The notes under the pieces: generated by a model | Told to the model about the DNA's origin: nothing | The model's input: the letters and a program-made list of their open reading frames with translations, nothing else | Databases searched by the model: none | Part shown: positions 26,501 through 43,227 of the stretch, piece by piece | Layout: each line of letters begins with the position of its first letter | How positions within the stretch are numbered: position 1 is the first letter of the stretch | Position numbers and translations under genes: made by a program | NCBI RefSeq assembly: GCF_036242395.1 | Contig: NZ_CP108458.1 | Location: forward strand, 2,790,001 to 2,854,000 | Length of the DNA: 64,000 nt | Reading direction: 5' to 3' | DNA from: Kitasatospora sp. NBC_01266 | Lineage (GTDB): Bacteria; Actinomycetota; Actinomycetes; Streptomycetales; Streptomycetaceae

Positions 26501-29500
26501 GCGCCGAGTACGCCGCCCCGCGCACCGACGAGGAGCGGATCATCGCCTCGATCTGGGCCGACGTCCTGGGCGTGGAGCGGATCGGCATCGACGACAGCTT
26601 CTTCGACCTGGGCGGCCACTCGCTGCTGGCGACCATGGCCGTCTCCCGGGTCGCCGAGCGCCTGGGCCGCGAGGTCGAGCTGCGGGTGCTCTTCGAGAAC
26701 CCGCGGATCCGCGAGTACGGCCCGCTGGTGGCCGCCGCCCGCCGGTCGGCCGGCGCGCAGGTGGTCCCGGTGGACCGCTCGGGCCCGCTGCCGCTCTCCT
26801 TCGCCCAGGAGCGGCTCTGGTTCCTGGACCGGACCTCCGACGTCGGCGACGAGTACGTGCTCTGGTTCTCCTGGCGCCTGGGCGGCCGGCTCGACCGGGC
26901 GGCCTGGCAGGCGGCGCTGGACGAGATGACGGTCCGTCACGAAGTGCTGAGAACCGCCCTGTTGGAGGTGGACGGCCGACCCGTGCAGCAGGTCTGCGAC
27001 CCGGTGCCGGTGCCGCTGGAGTGGTGCCAGGCCCCGGCGGGCGCGGACGAGGCCGAGCGGCTGGCGGCGGTGCGCCGGCAGGCCGCCGCGCTGGCCACCC
27101 GCCGCTTCGACCTGGCCCGCCCGCCGATGCTGCGGGCCGGGGTCTGGCAGCTGGGGCCCGAGGACCAGGTGGCCGTCGTCGTCTTCCACCACGTCGCCAC
27201 CGACGGCTGGTCCAAGGACGTCTTCCTGCGGGAGCTGACCGAGCTCTACCGAGCCAGGCTCACCGGCCGCCGGGCGGTGCTGGCGCCGCTGCCGGTGCAG
27301 TACGGGGACTACGCCGTCTGGCAGCGCGACCGAGCGGAAAGCGGCGCGCTGGACGCGCAGTTGGACTACTGGACCGAGGCGCTCGCCGACCTGCCGACGC
27401 TGGAGCTGCCAACCGACCGCCCGCGCCGGGCCGGCTGGTCGGGCCGGGGCGGCGCGGTGGAACTGACCCTACCCACCGAGCTGGGCGCCCGCCTGGACGC
27501 CTTCGCCCGCGAGCGCGGCGCGACCCGCTTCATGGTCCTGCTCGCCGTCACCCACGCGGTGCTGGCCCGCTGGTCCGGCCAGCAGGACGTCGCCGTCGGC
27601 ACCCCGGTGACCGGTCGCGGCCGGTCCGAACTGGACCGGCTGGTCGGCTTCTTCGTCAACACCGTGGTGCTGCGCGCCGACCTGTCCGGGGAGCCCAGCT
27701 TCACCGAACTGCTCGACCAGGTCCGCGCCCGGGTGCTGGACGCCTTCGACCACCAGGAAGTGCCGTTCGAGCGCGTGGTGGAGAGGCTGCGGCCCGAACG
27801 CGACCTGTCGCGCAACCCGCTCTTCCAGGTCATGGTCGACGTGCAGGAGTCGGCGACCGGCGGCCCCGGCATCGAGGGCCTGGCGGCCAGCGACTTCACC
27901 CTCCCGTGGGGCTCGGCCAAGTTCGACCTGACCGCCGCCTTCCTGCTCTACCCGCACCGCTTCGCGCTCAACGTGGAGTACGCCGCCGACCTCTTCGACC
28001 CCGACACCGCGCTGCGCTTCGCCGTGCACGTCGGCCGGGTGCTGGAGGCCGTCCTGGCGGATCCGGACGCCGCCGTGGGCCGGATCGGCCTGCTCTCGGC
28101 CGAGGAGCACGGCGAACTGCTCGCCGCCGCAGGCGCGGACGCGGCCGACGCGCCGCCGTTCGCGGTGGCCGGCGCGCCGGACGCGCTCGCGCTGGTCTGC
28201 GAGGACGAACGGCTGAGCTACGCCGAACTGGACGCGCTGACCGGCGGCTTGGCCCAGGCCATGGTCGAGGCCGGCGTCACGGCCGGGACTCCGGTGGGGG
28301 TCTGCGTGCGGCGCGGCACCTGGTCGGTGGCGGCGATGACCGCCGTCTGGCGCGCGGGCGGCGTGTACGTGCCGCTCGACGTCCAACTGCCCACCGAGCG
28401 CCTGCGCTACATGCTCACCGAGGCCGCCGTGCGGCTGGTCCTCGCCGACGACGCGACGGCCCCCGCGCTGGCCGGTCTCCAGGTGCCGCTGCTGCGGGTG
28501 GAGACGGCGGCGCCGAACGCGGCCGGGCCGCGGCACCGACCCGCCCCGGACGACCTCGCATACACCATCTTCACCTCCGGCTCGACCGGCCGGCCCAAGG
28601 CCGTCGGCGTGGAGCACCACGCGCTCGCCGCGCACCTGGCCGCCGCCCGCGAGCTGTTCCGACTCACGCCCGAGGACCGGGTGCTGACCTTCGCCTCGCT
28701 CTCCTTCGACGCCTCGCTGGAGCAGATCCTGCCCGCGCTCAGCATCGGCGCCCGGGTGGTGATCCGGCCGGACGAGGTCTGGTCGGTGGAGGAACTGGCC
28801 GCCCGGGTGCGCGCCGAGGGCGTCACCGTGATGGAGCTGACCCCGTCGTACTGGGAGGAGGTGGTCGCCCGCCTGGAGGTGGTCGGCCCGGACCTGGCCT
28901 CGCTGCGACTGCTGGTCACCGGCGGCGAGGTGCTGCCCTCTGAGCCGCTCACGGCCTGGTTCCGGCAGCTGCCGCAGGTGCCGGTGGTCAACACCTACGG
29001 CCCCACCGAGACCGTCATCTCGGCCACCGCGCACGAGATCGACGGCCCGCTCCGGGGCCGGGTCCCGATCGGCCGCCCGCTGGGCTCGCGCCGCGCCTAC
29101 GTCGCGGACGCCCACGGCGCCCTCGTCCCGGTCGGCATTCCCGGCGAACTGCTGGTCGGTGGACCCGAGTTGGCCCGCGGCTATCTCGGCCGCACGGCGC
29201 TGACCGCCGAGCGCTTCCTGCCCGACCCGTTCGGCACCGGCGGCGGCCGGGTCTACCGCACCGGCGATCTGGTGCGCCGACTCCCCAGCGGCGAGCTGGA
29301 GTTCGTCGGGCGCAGCGACAGCCAGGTGAAGATCCGCGGCTTCCGGGTGGAGCCCGGCGAGGCCGAGGTGGTGCTGCGCCGGCACCCGGGGGTGCACGCC
29401 GCCGCCGTGCTGGTGCGCGAACTGCGCGGTGAGCCGGCGCTGGTCGGCTACGTGGCCGGCGGCGGGCTCTCCAGCGACCAACTGGCCGCCCACTGCCGGG

Positions 29501-29916
29501 CCGAACTGCCCGGCTACCTGGTCCCGTCGGTCTTCGTGCTGCTGGACCAGCTGCCGCTGACCGTGCAGGGCAAGCTGGACGTGGCCGCCCTGCCCGAGCC
29601 CGAACCGCCGGCGCCGCTGGAGTTCGTGGCCCCCGGCACGCCCACCGAGACCGTGATCGCCCAGATCTGGGCGGAGGTCCTGGGGGTGGCCAGGGTCGGC
29701 GTCCACGACGACTTCTTCGCCCTGGGCGGGCACTCGCTGCGCGCCGTCGCCGCGGCCTCCCGGCTGCGGGCCGCCTTCGACTGCCCGGTCCAGGTCCGCG
29801 ACCTCTTCGAACACCCGACCGTCGAGCTGCTGGCCGCCGAGGTCGAACGGCAGCTCGTGGAACTGATCTCCGCGATGAGCGAGGACGAGATCGACCTGTC
29901 CCTGACGGTGGACTGA
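23566..29916 (+). CDS. Bimodular NRPS, C-A-T-C-A-T
   Basis: 2116 residues from the GTG at 23566, with GGAGG six bases upstream; an earlier TTG is less likely. C1 has HHIAVDG at 141, A1 has Asp659 in FDASLD and [11 protein letters not shown], and T1 has GGHSL with Ser1019. C2 has HHVATDG at 1208, A2 has Asp1715 in FDASLE, and T2 has GGHSL with Ser2057. By-eye codes are D-A-D-N-I-G-A-V-T-K for A1 and D-A-E-E-V-G-T-I-S-K for A2; I cannot name their amino acids. The two A domains share long identical motif blocks ([15 protein letters not shown]), suggesting module duplication. There are no epimerisation, methylation or TE domains. The N-terminal C domain implies it receives a chain from another protein, probably the KS-AT-T module or the lone carrier. 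Confidence 0.95.
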   Translation: MTATPAVPEGARHADRPQTASFAQRRLWFLDQLAKDASGSLLPLALRLRGPLDTEALERALAQIADRHEVLRTRFTAVGGEPVPQLDPVGSSVLERVAATGVAELFAEQLARPLDLATERPMRAVLAELAEDDHLLLVTIHHIAVDGWSWDVLMRELAAGYQGDAVATPALQYAEAAAAQAERLSGPRLEKLIGYWRERLDGVTPLALPTDRPRPRFWDGAGDVVRFRLPAELVAEVDTLARRHRATRYMLLLAVYQALLGHWSQRTDVAVCSTLADRGSPRVADLIGPFVNTVVLRADLAGGPGFGALLDRVRDGVLQDLSRCEAPFDTVVRAVGGERDLSRHPLAQASFTLLNAAHQEPRLPGLAVELVPPPLGGTALDVFLDLNLCPDGAIAARLQYATALFDAATMERFGAAYVELLRAVLADPRTPVRELAAKLEPLSGTAPGTDAATAVREWSHAVDRPTGEPAPVAVAGPAEALALVCGDRSVSYGELDGLTGGLANALRQAGVGVGTPVGVLVRRGVWSVAAMAAAWRAGGVYVPLDADLPAQRLAFMVREAGLAALVADARTAFLAEELAADAHLAVVRVESVVPDRDAPQHTPHPAELAHVIFTSGSTGRPKAVGVEHRALAAHVAAARERFGITAEDRVLAFSSFSFDASLDQLLPALGCGARVVIRPDEPWLPTQVTEAVARHGLTVVNLPPTFWTELAFSLDRRAAAALADLRLLILGGEAVPAGALTAWRQAAPWVRVCNAYGPTETTVTATTFDAIDPAGATDTAGTADTAGTADGRIPIGRPLGLRRVYVVDAHDEPVPVGVPGELLIGGPEVARGYLGRPALTAERFVPDPFAADGSRLYRTGDLVQWLPGGSLEFLGRRDDQVKIRGFRIELGEVEAVLRSAPHVMAAAVRPDAATGQSLGGYVVGEGVDTAGLRAWCAERLPQYAVPADFLLLDALPVTASGKLDRNALPDLRPDRTAGGAEYAAPRTDEERIIASIWADVLGVERIGIDDSFFDLGGHSLLATMAVSRVAERLGREVELRVLFENPRIREYGPLVAAARRSAGAQVVPVDRSGPLPLSFAQERLWFLDRTSDVGDEYVLWFSWRLGGRLDRAAWQAALDEMTVRHEVLRTALLEVDGRPVQQVCDPVPVPLEWCQAPAGADEAERLAAVRRQAAALATRRFDLARPPMLRAGVWQLGPEDQVAVVVFHHVATDGWSKDVFLRELTELYRARLTGRRAVLAPLPVQYGDYAVWQRDRAESGALDAQLDYWTEALADLPTLELPTDRPRRAGWSGRGGAVELTLPTELGARLDAFARERGATRFMVLLAVTHAVLARWSGQQDVAVGTPVTGRGRSELDRLVGFFVNTVVLRADLSGEPSFTELLDQVRARVLDAFDHQEVPFERVVERLRPERDLSRNPLFQVMVDVQESATGGPGIEGLAASDFTLPWGSAKFDLTAAFLLYPHRFALNVEYAADLFDPDTALRFAVHVGRVLEAVLADPDAAVGRIGLLSAEEHGELLAAAGADAADAPPFAVAGAPDALALVCEDERLSYAELDALTGGLAQAMVEAGVTAGTPVGVCVRRGTWSVAAMTAVWRAGGVYVPLDVQLPTERLRYMLTEAAVRLVLADDATAPALAGLQVPLLRVETAAPNAAGPRHRPAPDDLAYTIFTSGSTGRPKAVGVEHHALAAHLAAARELFRLTPEDRVLTFASLSFDASLEQILPALSIGARVVIRPDEVWSVEELAARVRAEGVTVMELTPSYWEEVVARLEVVGPDLASLRLLVTGGEVLPSEPLTAWFRQLPQVPVVNTYGPTETVISATAHEIDGPLRGRVPIGRPLGSRRAYVADAHGALVPVGIPGELLVGGPELARGYLGRTALTAERFLPDPFGTGGGRVYRTGDLVRRLPSGELEFVGRSDSQVKIRGFRVEPGEAEVVLRRHPGVHAAAVLVRELRGEPALVGYVAGGGLSSDQLAAHCRAELPGYLVPSVFVLLDQLPLTVQGKLDVAALPEPEPPAPLEFVAPGTPTETVIAQIWAEVLGVARVGVHDDFFALGGHSLRAVAAASRLRAAFDCPVQVRDLFEHPTVELLAAEVERQLVELISAMSEDEIDLSLTVD

Positions 29917-29942
29917 CCCAGACTGAGATTGGACCCAGCATC

Positions 29943-37186
<7,244 letters not shown>

Positions 37187-37190
<4 letters not shown>

Positions 37191-38416
37191 CCGTGCTCAC
37201 CCCGCCCCGCTTCACCGAGCGCTACCTGCTCGACAGCCAGGTCAACGCCGACCCCTACCCCTACCTGAACGCGCTGCGCGACCACGGGCCGGTGCACTGG
37301 AGCCCGATGCACCGGGCCTGGCTGGTCACCGGCTACGACCAGGTGATGCAGTGCCTGCGCGAGCCGGCGGTCTCCGCCGACCGGGTCCGCCCGCTGATGG
37401 ACGCGGTGCCCGAGGGCGCCCGCACGGACGCCGAGCGCGCCTTCGGCATCCTGTCCAGCTGGATGGTCTTCAACGATCCGCCGAACCACCGGCGGCTGCG
37501 CCAGGTGTTCCAGGAGCAGTTCGCGGCCCGCTCGGTGGCCCGCTACCGCTCCTTCACCGAGCGGGCCACCCGCGCGATGCTGGCCCGCAAGGCGGCCCCC
37601 GGACGGCCCGGTGACCTGGCGGCCGACATCGCCAAGCCGCTGCCGGCCCTGGTCTTCGCCCGCTGGCTGGGCGTGCCGCAGTCGCACAGCCCGTCCTTCT
37701 GGTACTGGAACGCCAAGGTCGCCGACCTGGTCCTGGGCACCGCCCAGGAGGAGCGCGAGTACCGCACCTCGCTCCAGTCGCTGTGCAGCCTGGAGGACTA
37801 CCTGGCGGAGCTGGTCGCCCAGCGGCGCGCGGAGCCCAAGGACGACCTGATCAGCTCGGTGCTGGCGGGCGGCCGGGTCGGCGACACCGTCACCGAGCGG
37901 GAGTTCGTCGGGCTGCTGACCCAGATGGCCTTCGCCGGCGGGGAGACCACCAGCAACCTGATCGCCAACACCATGCTGGCGCTGCTCTCCCGGCCGGAGC
38001 TGCTGGCCGCCGTCCGGGCCGAGCCCGAACTGGGGACGGCCGCCGTGGAGGAGACGCTGCGGCTGGACGGACCGTCGAAGATGTCGATCCGCAACGCGGC
38101 ACAGGACTTCGAGCTGGACGGGCACACCGTCCGGACCGGGGACCGGATCTTCCTGGTCACCGCCGCGGCCAACCGCGACCCGGGCAAGTTCCCCGAGCCG
38201 GACACCTTCGACCTGCGCCGCACCGACGGCACCCACCTCGGCTTCGGCTTCGGCGCGCACTTCTGCATCGGTGCCGCGCTCGCCCGGCTGGTGGCCGGGG
38301 TGGTGGTCTCCGTGCTGGTCAGCGACTACCCCGGGCTGGCGCTGGACGGTACCCGGCTGTGCTGGCAGCCCTCGCTGCTGAACCGCAGCCTGACCGCGCT
38401 GCCCGTCCGCTACTGA
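37187..38416 (+). CDS. Cytochrome P450
   Basis: 409 residues; ATG overlaps the NRPS stop. It has the I-helix FAGGETTS, the K-helix EETLRLDG and the haem loop [10 protein letters not shown] with Cys360, so it looks catalytically complete. The most likely role is hydroxylation or epoxidation of the peptide product or of a carrier-bound residue. Coupling to the terminating NRPS supports a dedicated tailoring role. The electron donors are not encoded in this window. Confidence 0.95.
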
Positions 38417-38491
38417 CGCCAACCCGCCCCTCTCCGCCCCGCGGTGGCCGCCGCCCGACACCGGGCGGCGGCCCCGCCGAAAGGCCGCCTC

Positions 38492-39748
38492 ATGGCTACC
38501 GCCTCCGCCACCCTCCCGGTCGCGGCACCCCGACTCTGGGCCCCGGCCCGGCTCCCCGCGTTCCGGCTGCTCTGGCTGGGCCAGTCGCTCTCGCTGCTCG
38601 GCGACGGCTTCAGCACCATCGCCTTCACCTGGATCACCCTCTCCCTGACCCACTCCACCCTCGACGTCGGCTACGTGCTCGCGCTGCAGGCGGTGCCGCG
38701 CGCGCTGCTGACCCTGGTCGGCGGCTCGCTCAGCGACCGGCGCTCGCCGCGCGCCATGATGACCGCCTCCAGCCTCACCCGCGCGGTGGTGATGGGCGCG
38801 GTCGGCGCGGCCGGGCTCGGCGGCCTGATCAGCCTGTGGATGCTGCTGGCGGCCGCGGCCGTCTTCGGCGCGGTGGACGCCTTCTTCCAGCCCGCCCGGG
38901 TGACCGTGCTGCCCTCGGTGGTGGACAAGGAGCTGCTCACCCAGGCCAACGCGCTGCTCGGCACCGGCACCCGGATCAGCGCGGTGCTCGGCCCGGCGCT
39001 GGGCGGCATGGTGGTCGCGGCCACCCGGCCCTCGGCCGCCTTCGTGGTGGACGCCGTCTGCTTCGCCCTCTGCGGCCTGCTGGTCGCCCGGATCCGCCCG
39101 CTGACCGAGCGTCCGGACGGCGGCCAGGCCCCCGCGAAGTCCGCGGACGGACTGGGCAAACGGATCCGCGCCGGCATCAGCTTCACCTGGGCGGACCCGC
39201 GGCTGCGCACCATCGTCGCCCTCGACACCGCCGTCAACTTCAGCTACGCGGGCCCGTTCACGGTCGGCTTCGCGACCCTGGCCCGCGCCGCCGGACACGG
39301 CGGCTCGACCACCCTGGGCCTGCTCAACAGCGCCCTCGCGGGCGGCGCGATGCTCGGCACGCTGGCCGGCGGGGCGGTCCGCGGCCGGCCCCGGGTCGGG
39401 CTGATGGTGGCCGCGCTGGCCGGCTGGCTGGCGATCGGCATGGCCGCGCTGGGCCTGGTCGGCAACCCGGTGGCGGCGGTCGGCACGGTGCTGGCGATGG
39501 GCTTCGGCATCGGCTTCCAGGGCGTCTTCGGCCTCAGCTGGATCCAACGCAACATCCCCGGCGAGGTGCTGAGCCGCGTCGTCTCCGTCGACATGGTGCT
39601 CGGCTACGCCGCCGCCCCGATCTCGCTGATCGCCTGCGGTGTGCTGGCCGGCTCCGGCACCGCGGGCGTCTTCGGCCTAGCCGCGGCGGTGCTGGCCTGC
39701 ACGGCGCTGGGCACGCTGGCCTCCCGGGCGGTGCGCGAGATGCGCTGA
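38492..39748 (+). CDS. MFS exporter (MFS_3/EntS-like)
   Basis: 418 residues from the ATG at 38492. About 10-12 hydrophobic segments; early LWLGQSLSLLGDGFSTIAFTW and the loop GGSLSDRRSPRAM match the EntS/MFS_3 group of drug and siderophore exporters. It is last in the plus-strand run, and probably exports the product or provides self-resistance. The next gene converges on it with a 13-base gap. Confidence 0.88.
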   Translation: MATASATLPVAAPRLWAPARLPAFRLLWLGQSLSLLGDGFSTIAFTWITLSLTHSTLDVGYVLALQAVPRALLTLVGGSLSDRRSPRAMMTASSLTRAVVMGAVGAAGLGGLISLWMLLAAAAVFGAVDAFFQPARVTVLPSVVDKELLTQANALLGTGTRISAVLGPALGGMVVAATRPSAAFVVDAVCFALCGLLVARIRPLTERPDGGQAPAKSADGLGKRIRAGISFTWADPRLRTIVALDTAVNFSYAGPFTVGFATLARAAGHGGSTTLGLLNSALAGGAMLGTLAGGAVRGRPRVGLMVAALAGWLAIGMAALGLVGNPVAAVGTVLAMGFGIGFQGVFGLSWIQRNIPGEVLSRVVSVDMVLGYAAAPISLIACGVLAGSGTAGVFGLAAAVLACTALGTLASRAVREMR

Positions 39749-39761
39749 GCCCGCGCGGTAC

Positions 39762-42668
39762 CTACCGCAGCGACGCCGACAGCGTGCACAGCGCCGCCCG
39801 GTTGGCCACGCCGGTCTTCGCGATCAGCGCGGCGATGTGCTTCTCCACGGTGCGCGGGGAGATGTAGAGGCGCTCGGCGATGTCCTTGTTGCCCAGCCGC
39901 TCGGCGAGCACCACGAAGACCTCGTACTCGCGGACCGTCATCCCCATCGTCCGCCACCGCTCCGGGATCCGGCTGGTGCCGGTGCGGTGCTGGTGCACCG
40001 AGACGCCCATGCCGCGCAGCGCCGCTCGGCAGGCGTTCACCACGGCGGGGACGTCCAGTTGGTGGAAGAAGTGCTCGGCCCCGCGCAGCCAGGCCGCCGG
40101 CTCGCCCCAGCCGTCCGCGTGCGCCGCCTCGGCCACCAGCCGCAGGCCCAGCTGGAGCGCGACCGGATGGCCCTCGGCCTCGCGCGCCGCGCGGGCCACC
40201 GCCTCCCGGGCCTGGTCCGGCAGGCCCTCGCGGCCCAGCAGCACCGCGTCGGCCAGGGCGAGGAAGTGGCGGTTCCAGCGCATCCGCCCGGGGGCCGTCG
40301 CCGAGGCCGCGCTGTGGTCGATGCGTCCGGCGGTGCCGGCGAGCACGTCGAGCAGGACGCCGATGCCGGCCCGGCCGCTGAGGTAGTACGTGCTGGGGTT
40401 GTCCCGCTCCAGCCGCGCCACCAGCTCGAGTTCGTGCCGGGCGAGGTCGCGGTCCTCCTCCATCAGCGCGCAGAAGGTGCGGGCCAGGCCGACCGTCAGC
40501 ACCTCCTCCTGGGAGCCCGCGCCGTCCCAGGCCGCGAAGGCGGACAGCGCCTCCTCCATGCCGGCCCGGTCGCCGAGGTGGGCCGCCGCCGCGGCTCTGG
40601 CCATCAGGGCGTAGCGGACGGCGGGGGCCAGCCGCAGCCGGCGGACCACGACCAGGCACTCGTCGGCGGCCTGGCGCGCCGCGTCGAACTCGCCGCGGAA
40701 CACCGAGTCGAGGATCAGGATGCCGTCGATGGTGTGCACCACGGCGGCGCCGCCGAGCCGCAGCGCCTCCTCCCGGGCCGCGCGCAGGCCGGTGGCGTCG
40801 GTCTCGGCCAGCCAGCGGTTGCCGCCGATCCTGGTCATCGCGTAGAGCCGCTGCAGCGGCAGCCGGTGCCGCTCGGCCATCGTCAGCGCGCGCTCCAGCA
40901 GCGCCTGGGCCTGCGCCATGTCGCGCTCGCGGGCCACCGTGGCCAGCAGCTCCCAGCCCTGGCAGGCCACCGTGGACAGCTCGTGCCGTTCGGCGACCTC
41001 CACGGCCGACCGGGCCAGCTTCTCGGCGAGTTGGGTGCGGTCCGGACCGGGGGTGTCCAGCACCAGGTAGGCCTCGACCACGTCCACCGGCGCGGCCTCG
41101 ACCTCGTCCGGCCGTTCGCCGAGCGCCTCGCGGGCCAGCGCGATCTGCCGGTTGCCGTCGGGCCAGCGCCCCGCCGTGTGGGCCACCTTGGCCAGCCGGG
41201 TGTGCAGCGCCGCGCTGCGGCTGCGGCTCAGGCCGACGCCGCCCAGCTCGTGCAGCTGCTCGGCCAGGTCGAGGGCGCGCCCGAACTCGCCGGCCTCGGC
41301 GAGCGCGGGCAGCAGCGACTCCAGGACCTCCGCCCGCGCGGTGGCGTCGCCCAGACCGGTGAGCAGCCGCTCGGCGTGGTCCAGCAGCGCGACGGCGGAG
41401 CCGATCGCCCCGTCCGCCAGCGCCCGGCGGCCCGCCTCGGCGTAGAGCCGGCCCGCCTCGGCCGGTTCCCCCGCCTGCAGCCGCAGTTCGGCGACCAGCG
41501 GGCACCATTCGCCCTTCAGGCCGGGGTGCAGCTCCTGCACCGCCTCGGCCGCGCGGTGGGCCAGTTGGGCCCGGTTGTCCGGGGTGAGCTGGGTGAACAG
41601 GGCGTCCAGGGTGAGCGAGTGGCGAAAGGCGTACCAGTCCGGGGCCGGCTCGTCCGGGAGCACCAACTGCGCGGCGACGCCCGCGTGCAGGTGGCCCAGC
41701 AGGCTCCGGTCGTCGATGCCGACCATGCGCTGCAGCACGGTCAGCGGGAACCGGCGGCCGAGCACGGCCGCCGCCGAGAGCAGCGCCAGGCCCTGCGGCC
41801 CGAGCCGGTCGATCCGCCGCAGGATGCCCCGGGCCAGCGAGCCGGACACATCGCTGCGCAGGCTGCCGATCACCTGCCAGCCGTCCGCGCCCTGCACCAG
41901 CAGACCGCTGCCGACCAGCGACTGCAGCAGTTCCTCGACCAGGAACGGGCTGCCCGCGCTGTCGTCCCAGAGCCGTTCGAGTACGGGCTGCGGCACCTGT
42001 TCCGGCTCGACGCCCAGCTGGACGGCGATCAGCTCGCACACCTGCGGCCGGGTCAGCGGCGGCAGTTCCAGCACGGTGCCGGTGCCGCGCCGGCGGGCGG
42101 CGGAGGCGAGGTCGAGCGCCTCGCAGAACTCGGTGCGGATGGTGGCGAGCAGGACCAGCGGGGTGTACTCGAGGTTGTCGACCAGGTACTCGACGACGGC
42201 GAGGGTCTCCGGGTCGGCCTCGTGCAGGTCCTCCAGCAGCAGGACCTGGCCGCGGTCCCGGCCGGCCGCGATCAGCAGCCGGAGCACGGCCTCGCCCAGG
42301 ATCACCAGCGAGCTGTTCTCCTGGTCCCCGACGCTCCACTCGGGTATCAGGCGGCCCAGCACCGGGCGGTAGGGGCCCAGCGCCTGGTCGTCGATCGGCT
42401 CGCCGCCGCGGAACAGCGACATCAGCGCCTCGGTCAGCGGCCGGAACGGCACGGTGGGTCCGGTGGTGCTGCTCCGTCCACGCAGCACCCGCAAGCCGGA
42501 GGTAAAGGCCTCGCCCGCGGCCTCGGCGGCCAGCCGCGATTTCCCGACGCCCGCCTCGCCGACCAGGAAAACAGCGCTGCCCCGGCCCTGGCGGGCCCCG
42601 GCCAGGGCTTGCCGCAGGTGCCGCAGCTGGGTCTCACGTCCGATGACGTGTGCCTGCGGAGAACGCAT
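39762..42668 (-). CDS. LAL-family LuxR transcriptional regulator
   Basis: 968 residues. The N-terminal AAA-type ATPase has Walker A GEAGVGKS at 38-45 and a Walker-B-like VLLLEDLHEAD. A long TPR-like helical region follows, and the C-terminal LuxR helix-turn-helix is in VREYEVFVVLAERLGNKDIAERLYISPRTVEKHI. LAL proteins are typical cluster-situated activators in actinomycetes. The start ATG at 42668 has no visible ribosome site and a TATAGT hexamer eight bases upstream, which fits a leaderless transcript. It converges on the exporter gene. Confidence 0.93.
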   Translation of the reverse strand: MRSPQAHVIGRETQLRHLRQALAGARQGRGSAVFLVGEAGVGKSRLAAEAAGEAFTSGLRVLRGRSSTTGPTVPFRPLTEALMSLFRGGEPIDDQALGPYRPVLGRLIPEWSVGDQENSSLVILGEAVLRLLIAAGRDRGQVLLLEDLHEADPETLAVVEYLVDNLEYTPLVLLATIRTEFCEALDLASAARRRGTGTVLELPPLTRPQVCELIAVQLGVEPEQVPQPVLERLWDDSAGSPFLVEELLQSLVGSGLLVQGADGWQVIGSLRSDVSGSLARGILRRIDRLGPQGLALLSAAAVLGRRFPLTVLQRMVGIDDRSLLGHLHAGVAAQLVLPDEPAPDWYAFRHSLTLDALFTQLTPDNRAQLAHRAAEAVQELHPGLKGEWCPLVAELRLQAGEPAEAGRLYAEAGRRALADGAIGSAVALLDHAERLLTGLGDATARAEVLESLLPALAEAGEFGRALDLAEQLHELGGVGLSRSRSAALHTRLAKVAHTAGRWPDGNRQIALAREALGERPDEVEAAPVDVVEAYLVLDTPGPDRTQLAEKLARSAVEVAERHELSTVACQGWELLATVARERDMAQAQALLERALTMAERHRLPLQRLYAMTRIGGNRWLAETDATGLRAAREEALRLGGAAVVHTIDGILILDSVFRGEFDAARQAADECLVVVRRLRLAPAVRYALMARAAAAAHLGDRAGMEEALSAFAAWDGAGSQEEVLTVGLARTFCALMEEDRDLARHELELVARLERDNPSTYYLSGRAGIGVLLDVLAGTAGRIDHSAASATAPGRMRWNRHFLALADAVLLGREGLPDQAREAVARAAREAEGHPVALQLGLRLVAEAAHADGWGEPAAWLRGAEHFFHQLDVPAVVNACRAALRGMGVSVHQHRTGTSRIPERWRTMGMTVREYEVFVVLAERLGNKDIAERLYISPRTVEKHIAALIAKTGVANRAALCTLSASLR

Positions 42669-42705
42669 AGTCGGTGACTATAGTTGCTCGCAATTGATCA
42701 CGACA
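42666..42705 (-). promoter_or_regulatory. Likely leaderless promoter and small palindrome of LAL gene
   Basis: On the minus strand TATAGT (42682-42677) lies eight bases before the LAL start codon. A weak -35 candidate sits 17 bases further up (42705-42700). The start codon is overlapped by a perfect 6-bp inverted repeat, ATAGTC-GGT-GACTAT at 42667-42681. There is no Shine-Dalgarno sequence. Confidence 0.5.
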
Positions 42706-42782
42706 GGGCGATTGTGCCCATTCTGCGGGGCTGGTGACGACCAGTCGGAGGTAAGTCGGAGATCCTGCTGAGGACATGACGA

Positions 42783-42810
42783 TGCGGACCCGCCCCCCGG
42801 CGGGTCCGCA
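42783..42810 (-). terminator. Hairpin after the LanM locus
   Basis: Perfect 12-bp stem (42783-42794 with 42799-42810) and a 4-base loop, about 30 bases past the stop of the 79-residue peptide gene. It marks the end of the lanM-peptide transcript. Confidence 0.75.
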
Positions 42811-42837
42811 CGTCGGCTCAGCCTCCCCGAGCGTCCG

Positions 42838-43077
42838 TCAGAGCACCATGGGCGCCGAGACGGAGGTGTCGAGGCCGCCCAGCGCCACCACGACACCGCT
42901 GGTCAGCACCAGGCCGGCCAGCACCAGGGCCCGGGCGCAGACCCGGTTGCGGCCGGAGAGGGTGATGCCGCCGGCCGGGTCCTCCGCCACGGCGTCCACG
43001 GTCCCGGCGGCGAGCAGGGTCTCGTCGGTCGCGACGGCGGCGAGCTGGGCCTGGGCCTGGGCGAAGTGCTTGTTCAT
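42838..43077 (-). CDS. Candidate precursor peptide or small membrane peptide downstream of LanM
   Basis: 79 residues from ATG 43077, with AAAGGGGA eight bases upstream. The N-terminal ~37 residues are Ala/Gln/Asp/Glu-rich and hydrophilic and end in DPAGG, a double-glycine of the type cleaved in class II leader peptides. The remaining 42 residues contain one Cys, Ser/Thr residues and a hydrophobic stretch (VLAGLVLTSGVVVALGGL), then TSVSAPMVL. It directly follows the LanM gene and precedes a terminator, so it is a plausible LanM substrate. The hydrophobic stretch could also be a transmembrane helix, so a small membrane protein is the alternative. A single Cys fits a synthetase that dehydrates but may not cyclise. 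Confidence 0.5.
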   Translation of the reverse strand: MNKHFAQAQAQLAAVATDETLLAAGTVDAVAEDPAGGITLSGRNRVCARALVLAGLVLTSGVVVALGGLDTSVSAPMVL

Positions 43078-43227
43078 CACGGGTTCCCCTTTTTCGTGGA
43101 CCGCTGCACGCGGGCAGGACGGCGGAGTCGGCGAGCTGGGCGAGAGGTTCGAGGGCGGAGCGAAGGTGTGGCGGGCGTCGCGGGCGGTGCGTGGTCGAGC
43201 GGTCGGTGGTCGATCGGCGACGGTGGC

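Noticed and set aside
39837..42677. 946-residue plus-strand open frame opposite the LAL regulator
   Set aside because: Low-complexity composition and no motifs; the opposite strand has a complete ATPase and LuxR HTH.
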